From contig NZ_AKJL01000149.1 in NCBI RefSeq assembly GCF_000282355.1, positions 1 to 40,902 of the forward strand: DNA of 40,902 nt, given 5' to 3'. Every line of letters starts with the position of its first letter. Positions within the stretch are counted from its first letter, which is position 1. Below, piece after piece: positions 23,426 through 31,454 of this stretch. The notes under the pieces were generated by a model that was given only the letters and a program-made list of their open reading frames with translations, searched no databases and was not told the origin of the DNA. The position numbers and the translations under genes were made by a program. Origin of the DNA: Pseudomonas sp. GM49. GTDB lineage: Bacteria; Pseudomonadota; Gammaproteobacteria; Pseudomonadales; Pseudomonadaceae.

Positions 23426-24454
23426 TCATGGCCGGGCGGACAACCGTCGCTGCATCGGGAAAACCTGCCAGCCCAGGCGTTCGCTGATCAGTCCCCACAC
23501 CCCTTGCGGGGCCTTGAGCATCATCACCACCGCGACCACGCCGAGGATGATCATGTACACCGCACCGTACTGCGCCAGGCAGCCGCGCAACACGAAGTAA
23601 ATCAGCGTGCCAATCAACGGTCCTTCGAGCGTGCCGATGCCGCCGATGATCACGATGAAGATCACCACCGCCGTCCAGTCCTGCAGGTTGAACGCAGCGT
23701 CCGGGGAAATACGCAGCTTTTGCAGGAAGATCAGCGCCCCGACCACCCCCGTGCAACCGGCGGCCAGCACGTAAACCATCAACTTGGTTCGGAACGTATC
23801 CACACCGAGGCTGCCGGACGCCGGTTCAGAATCACGAATCGATGCCAGTGCCAGGCCCTGACGCGAGCGCAGCAGAAAAAACACGACGGCCACGGCGGCA
23901 ATGGCGATGGCCAGCGCAGTGAAATAGATCAGCGTTTCGCGCCCGTCCCGGTCATTGCCGATCTGCCGCACAATCGCCGCCGGCAGGCTTTGCCCTGAAC
24001 CGCCACCCAGACTGCTCATCTGCGCAAGGCCCAAACGGAAGACCTCCGCCACCACCCAGGTACCGATGGCGAAGTAGGCGCCACGCAGACGAAACACGAT
24101 CAGTGCCGTGGGTATCGCCAGCAGCGCCACCAACACGCCTGAAAGCAACACCGCGACCAAGGGCGGCACACCGAATTGACTCGCCAGCATAAACAGCAGA
24201 TAGCCGCCCAGACCGACGAAAGCCTGCTGCCCTACCGAGACCATGCCGGCGTAGCCCGCCAGCAAGTTCCACATTTGCGCCAATGCCAGGTAATAGGCGA
24301 ACTCCACCACCAGGCGCAGGCTCGCCCGGTCGGCCCACAAGGGTGCACTGAGCAAGATCAATACGCACAGGCCCAGCAACGACAGGCCGATGGTGCTGCT
24401 GGTGGTCGTGCGTTGTACGCGAAACCTGAGCGCGGGGTTGTTCAAGGCATTCAT
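23426..24454 (-). CDS. Branched-chain-type ABC importer, inner-membrane permease (LivM-like)
   Basis: A protein of 342 residues with about ten hydrophobic segments and the LivM hallmarks LLAGYAGMVSVGQQAFVGLG and RLRGAYFAIGTWVVAEVFRL. The coupling region near the C-terminus contains RDSEPASGSLGVDTFRTKL. The ATG at 24454 overlaps the LivH-like stop by one base (TGATG), showing translational coupling. It is the last gene of the porin/importer operon. The same family carries aromatic acids, amides and urea as well as leucine; context favours an aromatic compound. Confidence 0.88.
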   Translation of the reverse strand: MNALNNPALRFRVQRTTTSSTIGLSLLGLCVLILLSAPLWADRASLRLVVEFAYYLALAQMWNLLAGYAGMVSVGQQAFVGLGGYLLFMLASQFGVPPLVAVLLSGVLVALLAIPTALIVFRLRGAYFAIGTWVVAEVFRLGLAQMSSLGGGSGQSLPAAIVRQIGNDRDGRETLIYFTALAIAIAAVAVVFFLLRSRQGLALASIRDSEPASGSLGVDTFRTKLMVYVLAAGCTGVVGALIFLQKLRISPDAAFNLQDWTAVVIFIVIIGGIGTLEGPLIGTLIYFVLRGCLAQYGAVYMIILGVVAVVMMLKAPQGVWGLISERLGWQVFPMQRRLSARP

Positions 24455-25317
24455 CAGTCGACACTCCGGGGAAACAGGCCACGCGGGCGCACGACCAGGA
24501 TCAGCAGAAACACAAGGTGACCGGCGAGGATTTGCCAGCCGGGATCGATTTTTGCCCCCAGGGTTTGCGCAACGCCGAGAATCACCCCTCCGGCCAACGT
24601 GCCCCACAGGCTGCCCAGGCCACCGATGATCACCGCTTCGAAGCCGTACAACAGCCGCGCCGGCCCGACCGTAGGATCAAAACTGGTGCGGATCGCCAGG
24701 AACACGCCGGCAATCGACACCACGGCCATCGCCAGCGCCATGGCCAGGCCGAAAATGTGTGCGTTGTTGACGCCCATCAGCCGTGCGGTGTGCTGGTCAT
24801 CAGAGGTAGCGCGAAACGCCCGGCCCAACGATGTTTTGTAGAACAGCAATTGCAGGCCGCCGATGATCAGCAGCGCACTGCAGAACACGATGAGCGGCAT
24901 CACGCCTACGCTCAGGCTGCCAATGCCGACACTGGCCACCTCAAGGTCACCTTGAGCGAGTTTTTGGCTGTCGGCACTGAAGAATTCCAGCAGCACGTTC
25001 TGCACGATGATCGACAGGCCGAAGGTCACCAGCAACGGCGGCAGAATGTCCTGGCCCAGCGTCCGGTTGAGCAACAGCCGTTGCAACAGGTAGCCGAAAC
25101 AGAACATCAGCGGCACCACCAGCAGCAAACTGGCCAGCGGGCTGAACCCCAGATGATTGACCACCAGCAGCGCCAGGTACGACGCCAGGACAATGAAGTC
25201 GCCGTGGGCGATATTGACCAGGCGCATGATGCCGAACATCAACGACAACCCCACCGCGAACATCGCGTACAGGCCGCCGAGCAACATGCCTTGAAGCAAA
25301 GTATTGAGCCATTCCAT
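24454..25317 (-). CDS. Branched-chain-type ABC importer, inner-membrane permease (LivH-like)
   Basis: A protein of 287 residues, beginning MEWLNTLLQGMLLGGLYAMF, with the conserved LMFGIMRLVNIAHGDFIVLA of LivH proteins and a late GLGSLWGTLAGGVILGV segment. It forms the translocation pore with the LivM-like protein. ATG 25317 lies 2 bp after the stop of the LivF-like gene; the longer frame to 25407 is not family-like. Confidence 0.88.
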   Translation of the reverse strand: MEWLNTLLQGMLLGGLYAMFAVGLSLMFGIMRLVNIAHGDFIVLASYLALLVVNHLGFSPLASLLLVVPLMFCFGYLLQRLLLNRTLGQDILPPLLVTFGLSIIVQNVLLEFFSADSQKLAQGDLEVASVGIGSLSVGVMPLIVFCSALLIIGGLQLLFYKTSLGRAFRATSDDQHTARLMGVNNAHIFGLAMALAMAVVSIAGVFLAIRTSFDPTVGPARLLYGFEAVIIGGLGSLWGTLAGGVILGVAQTLGAKIDPGWQILAGHLVFLLILVVRPRGLFPRSVD

Positions 25318-25319
25318 CA

Positions 25320-26012
25320 CTAGATCCCGAAATACGCGGCTTTGATTTGTGCTTTGTCCGCATCCCCAGGCCGACCGGTCAGGGACACTCGCCCTTCCTG
25401 AAAGCAATAGAAGCGGTCACACACACTCAGTGCCTGATTGATGTCTTGCTCGACGAGAATCACCGTGGTGCCGTCAGCCTTGATCGAGGGCAGCGCGGCG
25501 TAGATGTCCTTGATCGTCGTCGGTGCCAGGCCCAGGCTGATTTCGTCGCACAACAGCAAATGCGGGTTGGCCATCAGGCCCCGGCCAATCGCAACCATTT
25601 GCTGTTGGCCGCCGGACAGCGCGGTGCCGGGACGTTTGCGCAGTTTTTCCAGCACCGGGAACAGCTGATAGATGCGTTTCAGCGTCCATGGCCCCGGGCG
25701 TTTGCTGTAGGCGCCGATCAGCAGGTTTTCTTCAACGGTCAGCGAGGGAAACAGCTTGCGGCCTTCCGGCACCAGCGCGATGCCCCGCTCCAATACCTGA
25801 TTGGCCGCCAGGTCACCGATGGCCTGGCCCTTGAAGTGGATGGCACCGGGCTGGTTCTTGATCAGCCCGGCCAACGAGCGCAGGAAAGTCGACTTGCCCG
25901 CGCCGTTGGAACCGATGATCGCCACGGTTTCACCGGCCTCAAGGGTCAGGCTGATGTCGAACAGCGCTTGAAAGTCGCCGTAGCCGGCGCAGAGTTTTTC
26001 GATGGTTAGCAT
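25320..26012 (-). CDS. Branched-chain-type ABC importer ATPase (LivF-like)
   Basis: A protein of 230 residues with Walker A GSNGAGKST (34-42), signature LSGGQQQMVAIGRGLM, Walker B LLLCDEISLGLAP and the switch region VILVEQDINQAL. The size and the short C-terminus are those of LivF. It lies 3 bp after the LivG-like gene and energises transport with it. Confidence 0.9.
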   Translation of the reverse strand: MLTIEKLCAGYGDFQALFDISLTLEAGETVAIIGSNGAGKSTFLRSLAGLIKNQPGAIHFKGQAIGDLAANQVLERGIALVPEGRKLFPSLTVEENLLIGAYSKRPGPWTLKRIYQLFPVLEKLRKRPGTALSGGQQQMVAIGRGLMANPHLLLCDEISLGLAPTTIKDIYAALPSIKADGTTVILVEQDINQALSVCDRFYCFQEGRVSLTGRPGDADKAQIKAAYFGI

Positions 26013-26015
26013 GCG

Positions 26016-26741
26016 TCAGCTCCCGATGCCCATGTAGATGTCCTGGACCCGAGGATCGGCCATCACGCTGCGCGGCTCGCCTTCGGCCAGCTTGGCGCCG
26101 AAGTTGATCACCGTCAGGCGACTGACCACCGCGAGCAAGGCATGCACGATGTGCTCGATCCAGATGATGGCAACGCCGGACTTGTGGATGCCCTGAATGG
26201 TTTCCACCAGTGCCAGGCATTCCGGCTCGGTCAGGCCGCCGGCGATTTCGTCGAGCAACAACAGGCGCGGTCGGGTCGACAAGGCGCGAGCCATTTCCAG
26301 GCGCTTGCGGTCAAGCAAGGTCAGCGAACCGGCCAGCACGTTGGCCTTGCGCATCAGGCCAGTGAGTTCCAGCGTCTGCGCACACCACTGGCTGGCTTCG
26401 TTGTCACGCAGCCGCGCACCAAAGGTCGCGCCCACCAGCAGGTTCTCGAACACGGTCATCTTCACGAACGGATGCGGAATCTGATGGGAGCGGCCGATGC
26501 CTTGCTGGCAGCGCTTGAACACGGGTTCGCGGGTGACGTTGCGGCCTTCGAAATGAATCGTGCCTTTGTCCGCCGCCACGCCGCCGGCGATCAGGTTGAA
26601 CAGCGTGCTTTTACCCGCGCCGTTGGGGCCGATGATGCCCAGTGCTTCACCGGGTTGCAGGGTCAGGTCGATGGCATCCGTGACCTTCACCTCGCCATAG
26701 CTTTTGTGCACATCGGTCATTTGTAGAAGTGGCTGTTGCAT
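26016..26741 (-). CDS. Branched-chain-type ABC importer ATPase (LivG-like)
   Basis: A protein of 241 residues with Walker A GPNGAGKST (38-46), Q-loop in the GIGRSHQIPHPF region and Walker B LLLLDEIAGGL. The signature segment reads AGSLTLLDRKRLEMARAL rather than the common L-S-x-G-x-Q-R-R-L-E; this variant keeps the R-L-E-M-A-R-A-L helix and may be typical of an aromatic-transport subgroup. The start is ATG 26741, with AAGGA 12 nt upstream. It follows the binding-protein gene by 25 bp. Confidence 0.88.
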   Translation of the reverse strand: MQQPLLQMTDVHKSYGEVKVTDAIDLTLQPGEALGIIGPNGAGKSTLFNLIAGGVAADKGTIHFEGRNVTREPVFKRCQQGIGRSHQIPHPFVKMTVFENLLVGATFGARLRDNEASQWCAQTLELTGLMRKANVLAGSLTLLDRKRLEMARALSTRPRLLLLDEIAGGLTEPECLALVETIQGIHKSGVAIIWIEHIVHALLAVVSRLTVINFGAKLAEGEPRSVMADPRVQDIYMGIGS

Positions 26742-26766
26742 GGTGCACCGGTGTCCTTTTGCGCGA

Positions 26767-28077
26767 TCAATACGTAATGGCCTGCATTTCGCCGCCCAAC
26801 GGAATCGCCGGCGCGGTGGCATTGCTGGTCACGATCAGGTCGTATTTATTGTCCTTGCCCAATCGCCACTGGCCGCTGACCAGAGGTGTCTTGGCGACGT
26901 TCTTGACCGGTCCGCCATTCCAGTTGATCGGGCCGACCACGGTGCTGAGGTTGGTCTTGAGCAAGGCATCGCGGACCGCTTGGGCGTTGCCGATTTCTTC
27001 GGTGCGCTTGAGGATGTCCACTGCCAGTTCGAACAGGGCATGCACGAACCCCAACGGTTGCGTCCACTGCTTGCCGGTGGCCTGGGTGAAACCCTGGGCC
27101 AATTGGCCGGCACTGGCGCCGGTCAATGACGAACTGAACGGGTGCGTCGGGCTCCACCAGATTTCGGTCGACAGGTTGTTGCCGGCCTTGCCCAATGCCT
27201 CGACTGCCGTCGGGAACAACAATGCCTTGCCCACCGACACGGCTTTCGGATTGAAGCCTTGCTGCCGGGCCTGGGTCCAGAACGTGCTCAGGTCCGGCGG
27301 GATGACCACGCCGGTGACGATCTCGACGTCGGCCTTTTTGAACGCGGCAATCTGCGCAGAGAAATCGTCGGTCAGACTCTGGAAGCGGCCAGGGTCGACC
27401 AGTTGAAAGCCCTTTTGCGCCAGTACCGGCGGGAAACCGAGCTTCTGGTCGCCCCACGCATTGCCATCGCCGTCATTGGGGAACAGGCCGCCGACCACTT
27501 TGTTCGATGGCATCGCCCCCCACATGGCGCTGTAGGTACCGATCACGTCTTCCAGGCCCCAGAAAAAGTGGTAAGTCCACTCAAAGCCCTGCTCCGGCTT
27601 GCCGCCACGGGTAAAGAACCACGGCTGCCACGGCGCCACCGTGGAGATACACGGAACCTCGTTGATTTCGCATTGGTCGGACACCGGGTTAGTGGTTTCC
27701 GGGGTCGACGACACCAGCATCAGATCGACCTGATCCGAGAGAATCAGCTCGCTCGCCACTTCCGCCGCGCGGTTGGGGTTGGACTGGCTGTCCTTGACGA
27801 TGACCTCCAGGCGGTAAGCCTTGCCAGCCACGGTGATCGAGTTCTTCAGCACTTGCTTGAGCGACTCGATGATGTAGTTATCGGCGGCCGCGAAAGGTGC
27901 CAACGGCCCGGTCTACGGGCTGACATAGCCCAGCTTGATCACTCGCTCACCGCCGATGGCAAAGGTGAACGGCATGCTTGCCAGTGCCACGCCACCGGCG
28001 GCAATACCGGTACTGCGCAGGAAATCACGGCGGGAGAAGTTGCGGCCTAACAGGTTTTTATCGTTGTTGTCTGTCAT
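26767..28077 (-). pseudogene. ABC importer substrate-binding protein gene interrupted by an amber codon
   Basis: Read through, this is a 436-codon gene of the periplasmic Leu/Ile/Val-binding-like family. Residues 1-43 form a Tat signal (NFSRRDFLRSTGIAAGGVAL), followed by VIKLGYVSP, then TAG at 27915-27913 (codon 55), then TGPLAPFAAADNYIIESLKQ and an intact remainder of 378 codons. The family normally reads G-Y-V-S-P-Q-T-G-P-L-A at this point, so a single CAG-to-TAG change explains the stop. A TTG at 27903 cannot restore export because the signal peptide is lost. All other operon genes are intact. It is therefore a recent nonsense mutation, a sequencing error, or a suppressed amber. Confidence 0.85.
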
Positions 28078-28164
28078 GTAAGTACTCCAAAAGCCTGGAC
28101 GAACGGGGTCGCCACGTGTGGCCGGGCCATCACGCAGGGTCAGGGGTAAAGCAGGGAAATCCGT

Positions 28165-29511
28165 TTAGAAGAAGAAACTGACGTCGAATGACGCAACCAC
28201 TTGCGAATCCTTTTCGCCGTCGGCATAGGCATCGCGGCCGGGGCCTGAATGGATGTCGTAGCGCAGTTCCGGGCGCAGGCGCACGTTGGGTGTCGGCGTC
28301 CAGGCCAGGTTGGTGGTGACGCCGTAAAAGCTGCCCCAGGTCGGATCGGGAACGCCGGTGTGCGGGTCGATGTTGGCCATCATCACGTGGACCGGAGCGT
28401 CGGTGTAGAACCACTCGGCGCGACTGTTCCACATCAGGTTTTCGCTAAGCTTGTGGTACCAGTTGACATCCGTGCCGTACCAGGTGGCGTCTTTTTTGTT
28501 GGCGAACCCGGCGAAAGCACCCTGCTCCTGCTTGCCGTAGTTCAACTCCAGCGCCACGCGGTTGTTCGGGTCGAGCACTTGCGACAGGGTCAGATAAGAC
28601 GCCAGGCGCTTGAAGTCGTCATCCTTGGTGCCCGCCGGCAGCGGCGAGCCACAACTGCATTCGGCGAAACTGTCGCCAGCGCCATTGCCGTAGATGTTCT
28701 CCCAGTCGATCCAGGTGCCGAAGTCCGCCGAGCGCCAGCGTACGTTGGCGATCACGTCCGGCGAGTGATTGGGATCCTGCAGGTTGTTCCAGCCCTGGAC
28801 CACACCCAGTTCGAAGCCGAGCATACTTTCACCCGGTTTCGAAGGCAGTTTGAACGAGTACAGCGCTCCGGCATGTTTGGCCGGGCCGTGCATGAATGAA
28901 TAGGTGTGCGAGTAGAAGTCAGTGGGTGCAGGGGATGGCAAGGCGAAGCCGATTTCGTTTTCCAGCGGCGTGTGGAATATCCCGATCATCAGATCCGAAC
29001 CGCCGAGTACCGGGAAGTAAAAATCAGCGTACGCCTGGGCAATGGTCAACGCCGGATCTTCGGCCTTGTTGTTGCGGTTGACGCTCAGGTCTTCATCCCA
29101 GCCGTAGGTCTTGAAGAAACGCGCGTCCTTGCCGTACAGCGCCGTGACATTGAAACCCCAGTCAGCTTCTTGCGGCATCGGTCCGGGAAACGGTCCGACA
29201 CGACCGATCACATTGCTCTTGGGTTTCTTTTCCACGGCCAGGGCGAACTGGTTGAGGTTCACACCTTCGTCGGTATTGAAGAAGCTTTGCTTGCTGACGT
29301 CATCCGTGCCGTTGTTGTTATAGATCACACCGGCCTGAGCCCAGCCGTAGATCTTGATCCCATGTTCACGCTCAAGGCTGTCGCCGAAGACATTGCGCAC
29401 CAGCGACCCCATAGGATCGTCTGCTGCCAGAGCCATAGAGGGAAACAAAACGTCGGCACCCAGAACGGGCGCGAACAGGGTTGCTGCGCAAACCCATGCA
29501 CGAATACTCAT
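28165..29511 (-). CDS. Outer-membrane porin of the aromatic uptake operon
   Basis: A protein of 448 residues with a signal peptide ending FPSMALAAD, repeated amphipathic strands (GWAQAGVIYNNNG, AYADFYFPVLGG, VRLRPELRYDIHSG) and a C-terminal SFDVSFFF whose last aromatic residues mark an outer-membrane barrel. It resembles the BBP2/DUF1302-like barrels that accompany aromatic catabolic genes, but I cannot name the exact family. It is the first gene of the operon with the Tat binding protein and the importer, so it likely admits the same substrate. A dedicated LysR box and promoter lie upstream at 29646-29713. Confidence 0.78.
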   Translation of the reverse strand: MSIRAWVCAATLFAPVLGADVLFPSMALAADDPMGSLVRNVFGDSLEREHGIKIYGWAQAGVIYNNNGTDDVSKQSFFNTDEGVNLNQFALAVEKKPKSNVIGRVGPFPGPMPQEADWGFNVTALYGKDARFFKTYGWDEDLSVNRNNKAEDPALTIAQAYADFYFPVLGGSDLMIGIFHTPLENEIGFALPSPAPTDFYSHTYSFMHGPAKHAGALYSFKLPSKPGESMLGFELGVVQGWNNLQDPNHSPDVIANVRWRSADFGTWIDWENIYGNGAGDSFAECSCGSPLPAGTKDDDFKRLASYLTLSQVLDPNNRVALELNYGKQEQGAFAGFANKKDATWYGTDVNWYHKLSENLMWNSRAEWFYTDAPVHVMMANIDPHTGVPDPTWGSFYGVTTNLAWTPTPNVRLRPELRYDIHSGPGRDAYADGEKDSQVVASFDVSFFF

Positions 29512-29645
29512 ACCTGCCTTCCTTATTTTTATTAGGCGCCAATCCCCCGAAGGGGCATGAGGCCGAAAGCAAGGTATGAAGTCTTGATGAGCCCTGGCTT
29601 GAGCTCCACCCGATCGTTGGCGGATCGTGGTGTTCGGCGTAATGG

Positions 29646-29713
29646 AGGCTACAAGCCCGCCACTGCACCAACAATTCCATTCTCGGCGACTTCAGTGTTT
29701 GCGTATTCAGAAC
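29646..29713 (-). promoter_or_regulatory. LysR operator and promoter of the porin/importer operon
   Basis: CAGTGTTTGCG (29693-29703) is identical to one arm of the hydroquinone-operon dyad, and GTT-N11-AAC is complete at 29697-29713. On the minus strand -35 TTGTTG (29674-29669) and -10 TAGCCT (29651-29646) are 17 nt apart. The distance from dyad centre to -35 is 31 bp, the same as at 22109-22180. The right arm is degenerate, so binding may be weaker. A further GGGGTATGACCCC inverted repeat lies at 29734-29746. Confidence 0.6.
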
Positions 29714-29753
29714 AATGCTGGCGTCGTTGATCTGGGGTATGACCCCAATCACT

Positions 29754-29844
29754 TGTGGGAGCGAGCTTGCTCGCGATAGCAGTGTGTCAGACGAAATAGA
29801 CGTTGACTGACATGACGCCATCGCGAGCAAGCTCGCTCCCACAG
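29754..29844. repeat. REP doublet (REPIN-like), CTCCCACAG variant
   Basis: TGTGGGAGCGAGCTTGCTCG and the inverted GAGCAAGCTCGCTCCCACAG enclose about 40 bp. It lies in the 360-bp gap between the DUF6124 gene and the porin promoter; nothing else coding is seen there. Confidence 0.85.
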
Positions 29845-29871
29845 GTCATTTTGTGATCTGGAAATTTGTGG

Positions 29872-30234
29872 TTATTCCGGGGGGTCGAGCTGATCCAGAG
29901 CCCGGTTCACCGCCAGTTCGCCGAGCATGATGACTTGCGCAATGCCGAGCAGCGCATTGCGGCTGGTTCCTTGCAGATGATCCACCAGATCGGTGGCCAT
30001 GACATTGGCCGACGCCAGCGATTCACAGGCATGCACCAGCAAGGTTTCGACATTGAGTTCGGGATTGACGATGAACATGGAACCGGGTTTGCGCGGCGTG
30101 GCCATGATGCTTGGGCCGGGGTTTAGGTAGTGATCGAGGGCGCGCTCGGCGGCTTCGTGGAGCTTTTGGGAGTCGAGGGTTTCGTACGGGGATGTCGGAT
30201 CGGTGTCCGGGGGATTGGGTGTGACTTTGAACAT
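29872..30234 (-). CDS. DUF6124/DUF3077-type small protein
   Basis: A protein of 120 residues starting MFKVTPNPPDTDP, with LDSQKLHEAAERALDHYLNP and a helical C-terminal half (VHACESLASANVMATDLVDH, then a helix ending GELAVNRALDQLDPPE). This layout is common and abundant in Pseudomonas and its function is unknown. The start at 30234 has AGGAG with about 7-nt spacing. No signal peptide or membrane helix is present. A long structured leader precedes it. Confidence 0.72.
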   Translation of the reverse strand: MFKVTPNPPDTDPTSPYETLDSQKLHEAAERALDHYLNPGPSIMATPRKPGSMFIVNPELNVETLLVHACESLASANVMATDLVDHLQGTSRNALLGIAQVIMLGELAVNRALDQLDPPE

Positions 30235-30600
30235 GGATGTAACTCCTGGATGTAGATGAGGAGCCATCAACCTTCGCTACCAAACGAGGGGTGGCGGCCA
30301 TACGCAGGTTGGTAGACCGGCCCAGGAACCCGGCGCATCCGAAGATGCCCTACGCATGACCACCATTAAGCAGAGACAAAAACTCTGCAAAGCGTGGTGC
30401 ACTGCGCCTGGATAACCGGGCTACCAAACCCGATCGCTGCTGTTTTGCAGCGACCGGCCAACGATAGAACCCGCCCCCAAGACGCACAAGCCGGCGGATT
30501 CTGGCGTAGCTGTAGGCAATGACGCAAGCCGACGTAGCTTGCGGGAAGTAACGCTGACAGCCGTTAAACAGCCCCTTAAACACGCCTGGATTCAGGCAAC
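30235..30600 (-). other. Structured leader region of the DUF6124-type gene
   Basis: About 370 bp precede this gene without a convincing ORF of its own. On the minus strand the RNA has a perfect 5-bp stem closed by a UUCG tetraloop (30348-30335, GCATCTTCGGATGC), a CGCTGC/GCAGCG hairpin near 30434-30451 and a long-range CAACCT/AGGTTG pairing. A frame without internal ATG ends at TAG 30352-30350, directly before the UUCG hairpin; its C-terminal part reads FAEFLSLLNGGHA. This may be a leader peptide or a decayed gene. I believe similar leaders recur before this gene family, but that is unverified. Confidence 0.35.
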
Positions 30601-30611
30601 CAATACACGGC

Positions 30612-30721
30612 CCCTGTGGGAGCGAGCTTGCTCGCGATAGCGGACTGTCAGTCGACATCTATATTGGCTGGTAGTCAGTCATCGTCGGAACGCCGCCCGG
30701 AGCAAGCTCGCTCCCACAGGG
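30612..30721. repeat. REP doublet (REPIN-like), CTCCCACAG variant, degenerate right arm
   Basis: CCCTGTGGGAGCGAGCTTGC opens the left arm. The right arm has lost part of its core (CCCGGAGCAAGCTCGCTCCC) but keeps the terminal CCCACAGG. It lies 14 bp after the quinone reductase stop. Confidence 0.78.
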
Positions 30722-30734
30722 TATGCGGTGCTAA

Positions 30735-31445
30735 TCAAGTGTTGGTGGTCAGCGGATAGAGCTTGTCATCGAACTGCGCCAGCTTCGGAAACACCAACGG
30801 TTGCTCGTCGCTTAAATGCAGCAATCGCTGGCTGTAGTCATCGAGAAAGCCCTTGCGCGCTTCGTCGCTGATATACGGCACATGCCAGGCCACGAAGGGT
30901 TCCAGTACATCAAAACCAACATAAGCCAGGGTTCCGCGCAGGATCGGCCGCAGCATGTCTTCAAGCGGGCCGTGAATCGCACCCTCACCGAACATGTGTT
31001 CACGCCCGCCCAGGGTCACGGTCACCAGCGCCTTCTTCCCAGCCAACCCACCCTGATCATAGAAGCGTTTGCCGCCGTAGCAGATGCCCGACACCAGTAC
31101 CCGATCGATCCAGCCCTTGAGCATGGCCGGGGTGGAGAACCAGAAGATCGGGAAGTTGAGGATCAACAGGTCGGCCCACAGCAGCTTGTCCAGCTCGGCC
31201 TGGATGTCCGCCGCCAAAGACTGGCTTTTCACGCCCAGGCGTTGTTCCAGGGCATAGACCAGGTACTCGGGGTTTTCCCTATTCGAGAAGTCCGCGTCGC
31301 TGGCCACCGGGTTCCAGTTCATTTTGTACAGGTCGCTGACCTGTACTTCGTGGCCCTGGGCTTCAAGGGTGGCGACAGCCTGGTCGCGCAGGGCGGCGGT
31401 GAAGGATTGCGGCTCCGGATGAGCGTGGACGATCAGTACTTTCAT
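30735..31445 (-). CDS. Flavodoxin-fold NAD(P)H:quinone reductase
   Basis: A protein of 236 residues that begins KVLIVHAHPEPQSFTAALRD, the FMN/FAD phosphate loop of the NQO1/MdaB/KefF group. LNFPIFWFSTPAMLKGWIDR and the TLGGREHMFGEGAIHG flavin-contact segment follow. It should reduce quinones by two electrons with NAD(P)H in the cytosol. It lies 9 bp after the ABC ATPase gene as the last gene of the peptide-type importer operon. This association is odd, since neither the transporter nor the arginine genes produce quinones; it may protect against quinones from the neighbouring pathway or reduce an imported compound. Confidence 0.84.
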   Translation of the reverse strand: MKVLIVHAHPEPQSFTAALRDQAVATLEAQGHEVQVSDLYKMNWNPVASDADFSNRENPEYLVYALEQRLGVKSQSLAADIQAELDKLLWADLLILNFPIFWFSTPAMLKGWIDRVLVSGICYGGKRFYDQGGLAGKKALVTVTLGGREHMFGEGAIHGPLEDMLRPILRGTLAYVGFDVLEPFVAWHVPYISDEARKGFLDDYSQRLLHLSDEQPLVFPKLAQFDDKLYPLTTNT

Positions 31446-31454
31446 GGTGGTTCC

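Noticed and set aside
26767..27903. A 378-residue binding protein taken as a complete gene starting at TTG 27903.
   Set aside because: The Tat signal and first mature strand are encoded in the same frame just upstream and are separated only by a TAG, so the gene is interrupted rather than short.
30350..30658. A minus-strand ORF of 102 codons considered as a gene.
   Set aside because: Its only start lies inside the REP doublet and it has no ribosome site or internal ATG. It is treated as part of the leader region instead.
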